Assembly (NCBI RefSeq): GCF_040712315.1
Contig: NC_134020.1
Location: forward strand, 35,642,751 to 35,706,750
Source: Castanea sativa
Taxonomy: Eukaryota; Streptophyta; Magnoliopsida; Fagales; Fagaceae
Length of the DNA: 64,000 nucleotides
Reading direction: 5' to 3'
The notes under the pieces were generated by a model. It had not been told where the DNA came from. It ran no database searches and worked only from the letters and a program-made list of their open reading frames with translations. A program made the position numbers and the translations under genes. Each line of letters begins with the position of its first letter. The first letter of the stretch is position 1. Positions 59,991 to 64,000 of the stretch are shown one piece after another.

Positions 59991-61396
59991 TTTAATTATT
60001 AATTCAAATATCTAATTATTTGTTATGTTGCTTAATATAAATAGTAAATGCTTATGGTACAACTTTAAAATTTGTTACTTCTGTTAAATAAGAATTTAGA
60101 GCGATAAATATTACTCCTCTTTTTCTTTTTCTTTATTTTTAAATATAGATAAAAGGTAGGCTCCTCTTAATTGATATGAGAACTTTTTTTTTTTCCATGT
60201 AAAGAGCAAAAGCACTTTTTTTCTTTTTCTTTTTTGATAAATATTTTTGAGAAAATTGAAAATTTGAATCTTACACTTTTCCATTAAAAATATCAAAAAA
60301 TGCGAGATGAACTAAAAAATTACGCACTTTTACGATTTTATCTTTAGAGTCTGGACCAACAACTTTTGAAATACTTGTGTAATAAAAATGTCACATACAA
60401 AGGGGACATTATGGTAACGTCTTAATTTACATAAGACAACCATAACTTTCATTTGGGATAAATTACATTTTAATATATATATATATTTTTTGTGTGGTTG
60501 AAAATTAAACCTTATATCTTTAAAAGTTTTAAATTAAACTTTAAAGTTTAAAATTGCTACATTTTTTGTGTATTAAAAAAAAAAACTACTACAAATCAAA
60601 ATTTATAGTTCATTAGTTTCAAATTGAACTCTAACTTTTAAATCATACCAATTTAAACACAGAATTTTCCAATTTTGATTTTAAGATTTGATTTTGGAGT
60701 GTGACTGAAGGTATAAATTGATAGGATTTCAAAAGTTTATGGTTTGATTTGAAACAAACAAAATTTGGCTTACTTTGTAATAGTTATAAATGTCATGATT
60801 TAATTCAAAACCATCATTAAACTATATGGTTTTATTTACCTTTTTCTTTTGCAATGAAGCCATTATCTAAATATTTATGTGAGATATAAGGAGATTCTCA
60901 AATAAAAAGTGAGATCTAAGGAGATATTTTACTTAAAAATAAAGATTATTATCCTAAATAATAGAGGGTTACTTACTAATAAATTTATATTTGGTAATCC
61001 ATTAATGTTGTAGAGGATTCGCTTGGTAAGTGGACTAGCATAAGCTGAGTCCTATAGCGGAAGAAGTATGTGAGGGTCATGGATGGGCTGACAATACACA
61101 CACGTGACACATGTAATGAAAGAAGAATGATTTTGTTTTTGTTTTTTTGAGAATGATGAAAGAAGAATGCTAATTCTATAAAGAAAAAGAAAGGAAGGAT
61201 AAAATTGTTAATTCTATAAAGAAAAAACAAGGAAGAAGAAGAATGTTAATTTTATTAGATATTATACTATATTGGTATTATAATGGTGCGAAGCAAGGTT
61301 TTTTTTCTTTGGTAACCGAAGCAAGGTTGATTATAATGGTCGAACTGCGAAGCAAGGTTTCAATAAAGAATCATATATTTTATAAAAAAAAAAATG

Positions 61397-61445
<49 letters not shown>

Positions 61446-62850
61446 AATCATATATCCAATCCAAAAAAATCATATATAAATAAATTGAAATATTTTAATA
61501 GTGCAATGAAAATAGAATCATAAAATAAAATGTTTTAGTAGTATAATGAAGATAGAAAAATAAAATAAATTGTATTTTAAAATTATCTAGTAATTGAATT
61601 TCACTTGAAGTAAACTATATCTCTATCTAAAAAAAAAGAAAGTAAACTATATTAATAATTTAAATGTATTTAAACTGTCATGTGGCAAAATTATCTTATA
61701 ACTTGTGGTGCTTACATTGGGTCACATAATACAAATCTGACATGTATTTCAACACCAAATTTGGATGGTAAATCCTCCAACCAATTTTGCCTTGGAGGCT
61801 TCTTGGTGTGAAACGTGTGATGTGTGTGATTAGTGTAGACACTTAAGGCCCATTTGAATGGAGGTGAGAGGAGGGAGAGTGAAGGGGAGTAGAATAAAGT
61901 TGGCCGAAAATATACTAATTTTGGACAAAATCTATTTTACTTTACTCTACTTCCCCTTCCTCACCTTGAATCTAAACGAATCTTTAAGTGATATGAGTGC
62001 TTTGGTGAACCAATTTATAATTTTTTCATTTTTTTAAGAGTCACCACTAACCATTGGTTTCTAAGGTGAGTGATTGTCACCAATGTCTATCCATTTTTAT
62101 TTCCTATTAACTAAATGTTGCCCTATGGTTTTCTAAGCTAAAAGGGGTAGGCAAAATGTTTTGAACCAAAGACATTGACTTAGAAGTTCTATTACATGTG
62201 GTGAAGACGTTAGGCAACTTACAACACCTATTTTAAGATAATAACTTATTTTGAAATTACTCATAATTTATGTTATTTGAAAAATAACTCTTGTACTTAG
62301 TATTTGGATTTAAAGAATCATGTGAAGTTTAAGTACACAAATAACATGACTGGTATGTCTCACACTTATTAGACTTTGATATTGCTAACATGACATCATT
62401 TAATATCAAATACCTTTTTCATTTTAAGGCCTATCTTGTCGAAAAAAGTCAAACCAGTAATACTCTCTGATGAGGAATGATTTAGCAAGGATTAACAGAG
62501 ACTAACTTCATTATTTTCTTGGGGGCATTACCAGTCATGCATGTCCACTTGTCCAACCATTAGGTTATTCTTCGTTGGCGCTCAAGCTAAAGTGTAAGTC
62601 CACTCGACCAACTCCATCTTACTTACCTGATAGACAACTTAATCGTTTGATAGATATGTTTTCACCATTCTACATCCATACAAATAGGGAACTCTTGCAC
62701 ATCACGTCTCGAGATCTTCCTACGAACCGATATCTTCCGAATATGGGAAGAGAGCTCTAAGAATCTAGCTACCATAAACTTCAATCCTCCCACTACGCTT
62801 CCTATAATGAAAGTAATTAACTAAAATCATAGGAACTTGGTCAACTCTAT
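59991..62850. other. Intergenic AT-rich stretch
   Basis: No gene was recognised. It contains a (TA)n microsatellite (61398-61441), short direct repeats GCGAAGCAAGGTTT near 61290 and 61350, and a MITE-like foldback at about 61855-61985 (CCCATTTGAATGGAGGTGAG to CTAAACGAATCTTTAAG). The plus frame at 62575-62760 has no recognisable domain. Confidence 0.5.
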
Positions 62851-63067
62851 GAAAAATTGTTAGGTCCACCAGAGGACTGATGAAGTGGTCTTCCTTTGTC
62901 CTTGTAACTAATAAAATGTTGCTATCTATGCAAATGTGACATCACCTAATTATTACTATTTTTCCTTGTGCTGATTAGGAAACTGACACACACCTACATA
63001 AGTGGTACCATTTCATTGATTGAGAGGATCACTTCAGCAGTCTTCTCGGTGAACCTAATAATTTCTC
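62851..63067. mobile_element. MULE-type MITE, copy 2
   Basis: The ends GAAAAATTGTTAGGTCCACC and (inverted) GAGAAATTATTAGGTTCACC match the family at 48842-49064. The flanks CAACTCTAT (62842-62850) and CAACTTTAC (63068-63076) agree at 7 of 9 bases, consistent with an older 9-bp TSD. Confidence 0.7.
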
Positions 63068-63147
63068 CAACTTTACACCATTATAAACACCACACCTGAC
63101 ATACTCCATTCCAAGGTATGAGTGAAAAACCCTAACTCTTACACTTT

Positions 63148-63278
63148 TTTTTAGAGAGGTTCAACCTATATCATCAGACCAAGACAACAATTGATTCTTG
63201 GTGTAGGCGGGGATTGAACTTCAGATCTCTTATTCAACAATCAGAAATTTTACCAATTAAGCTGAGTAAAACCTAGAT
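63148..63278 (-). mobile_element. tRNA-derived SINE, family B
   Basis: On the minus strand it has an A-box (CTCAGCTTAATTGGTAAAAT), a B-box (GAAGTTCAATCCC), TACACCAAGAATCAATTG and an A-rich end. A 12-bp perfect TSD, CTCTTACACTTT, flanks it at 63136-63147 and 63279-63290. A truncated relative lies at 31176-31260. Confidence 0.85.
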
Positions 63279-63290
63279 CTCTTACACTTT

Positions 63291-64000
63291 AGAAGTTCAT
63301 TGCATTGCATTTGGCCGTTTTTCTTCACAGTTATTAATATACTTCGATCACATTCAATCAAAAAAAAAAAAAAAAAGTTCAATGGAATTATTGTGAGGTT
63401 CTAACTTGACTATCGGAGGGTTCTTGGTCGGCTCCACACTATTGTGCTCCTAGCGTCCATTCTTCCTTGGAAGTCTTCCAAATCTCCTCATTCGGATAAT
63501 TGGCTCCCTGATTTTCTTGACTTCAACACGCTCATTTTTTAATCCTTAAAAGTGACTTTTGGCACCTTTCATGCTTGTGCTGATTCTTGTGGGAAGGGAT
63601 GGAAGGAATTTGGTCGAACCTAAGATGTGGGATACGGGGAGGGATAGGTGCCATCAGGTTAGAAGTGCATTGGCCCTTTCATATTGTTTTTATTTTTTAT
63701 TTTTGAACTAACCTTTGCTGTTTGTGTTACTAGCAAAGTTTTTGACACTTACATAAATGCAATGTACCCAGCAAGGTGTTCAATCAATTATGGTTTTTTT
63801 TTTTTTGTAATTGTTTAATTGGCTTCTGATTTTAAAACTGTGTGATTTTATCGAGCAACCAACTACGAAATTCATTAGCTAATGTCAATTTGTGTCTCTT
63901 AGCTGGCATGTTGACAAAACAATTATCAATTCTTCATACTCAACTATTATTATTATTGTGAGTGCCTGAGGACTGAGGATGAAGTTGAATAGTTGCAGTA
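63291..64000. other. Intergenic end of window
   Basis: Somewhat GC-richer stretches (63400-63660) could be part of an element cut by the window edge, but no reading frame, inverted end or known motif supports a call. Confidence 0.4.

Noticed and set aside
62575..62760. 61-codon plus-strand frame near the right edge
   Set aside because: No recognisable motif or supporting exon; left as intergenic.

Overview
The window is nuclear DNA of a flowering plant. It holds two intron-rich, conserved plant genes on the minus strand, and almost everything else is mobile-element DNA: two Tat-type Ty3/gypsy LTR retrotransposons, SINEs, LINE pieces, and many MITE-like elements with readable target-site duplications (TSDs). 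The AT-rich intergenic sequence, the proteins (close to the Arabidopsis orthologues as I recall them) and the element types suggest a woody eudicot. A Fagaceae-like tree is my guess; it is inference only.

Layout: 37-190 SINE; 1213-9880 tyrosylprotein sulfotransferase gene (TPST; 12 coding exons, 503 aa, plus a non-coding 5' exon); 9881-11820 intergenic with decayed DNA transposons; 11821-23378 complete Tat element 1, inserted in minus orientation, with 737-bp LTRs and TSD GTAAT; 23384-32264 intergenic, with nested hAT and MITE-like elements and a possible solo LTR; 32265-42568 a PH-START-EDR2_C lipid-binding protein gene (21 coding exons, 730 or 731 aa) with an RTE-type LINE remnant in an intron; 42569-49185 intergenic, full of nested MITEs, a local duplication and a SINE; 49186-59719 older Tat element 2 in plus orientation; 59720-64000 intergenic with two more SINEs and a MULE-type MITE.

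The two host genes were rebuilt exon by exon. Every junction used here has GT-AG borders and keeps the phase, so both models read through without a stop. TPST sulfates tyrosines of secreted peptide hormones in the Golgi. The second gene belongs to the EDR2-like family of lipid-binding proteins linked to defence and cell death. They are not obviously linked in function.

The most interesting structure is shared by the two Tat elements. Each carries, downstream of pol and antisense to it, a gene of its own with a TATA box, a conserved N-terminal domain and a C-terminal coiled coil. Each also has a different tandem-repeat array (153 bp in one, 69 bp in the other) between the end of integrase and that gene. 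Element 1 has nearly identical LTRs (4 differences in 737 bp) but frameshifted gag-pol. Element 2 has about 11% LTR divergence and is riddled with TAG and TGA stops of the kind made by methyl-cytosine deamination. Both therefore look unable to move on their own proteins.
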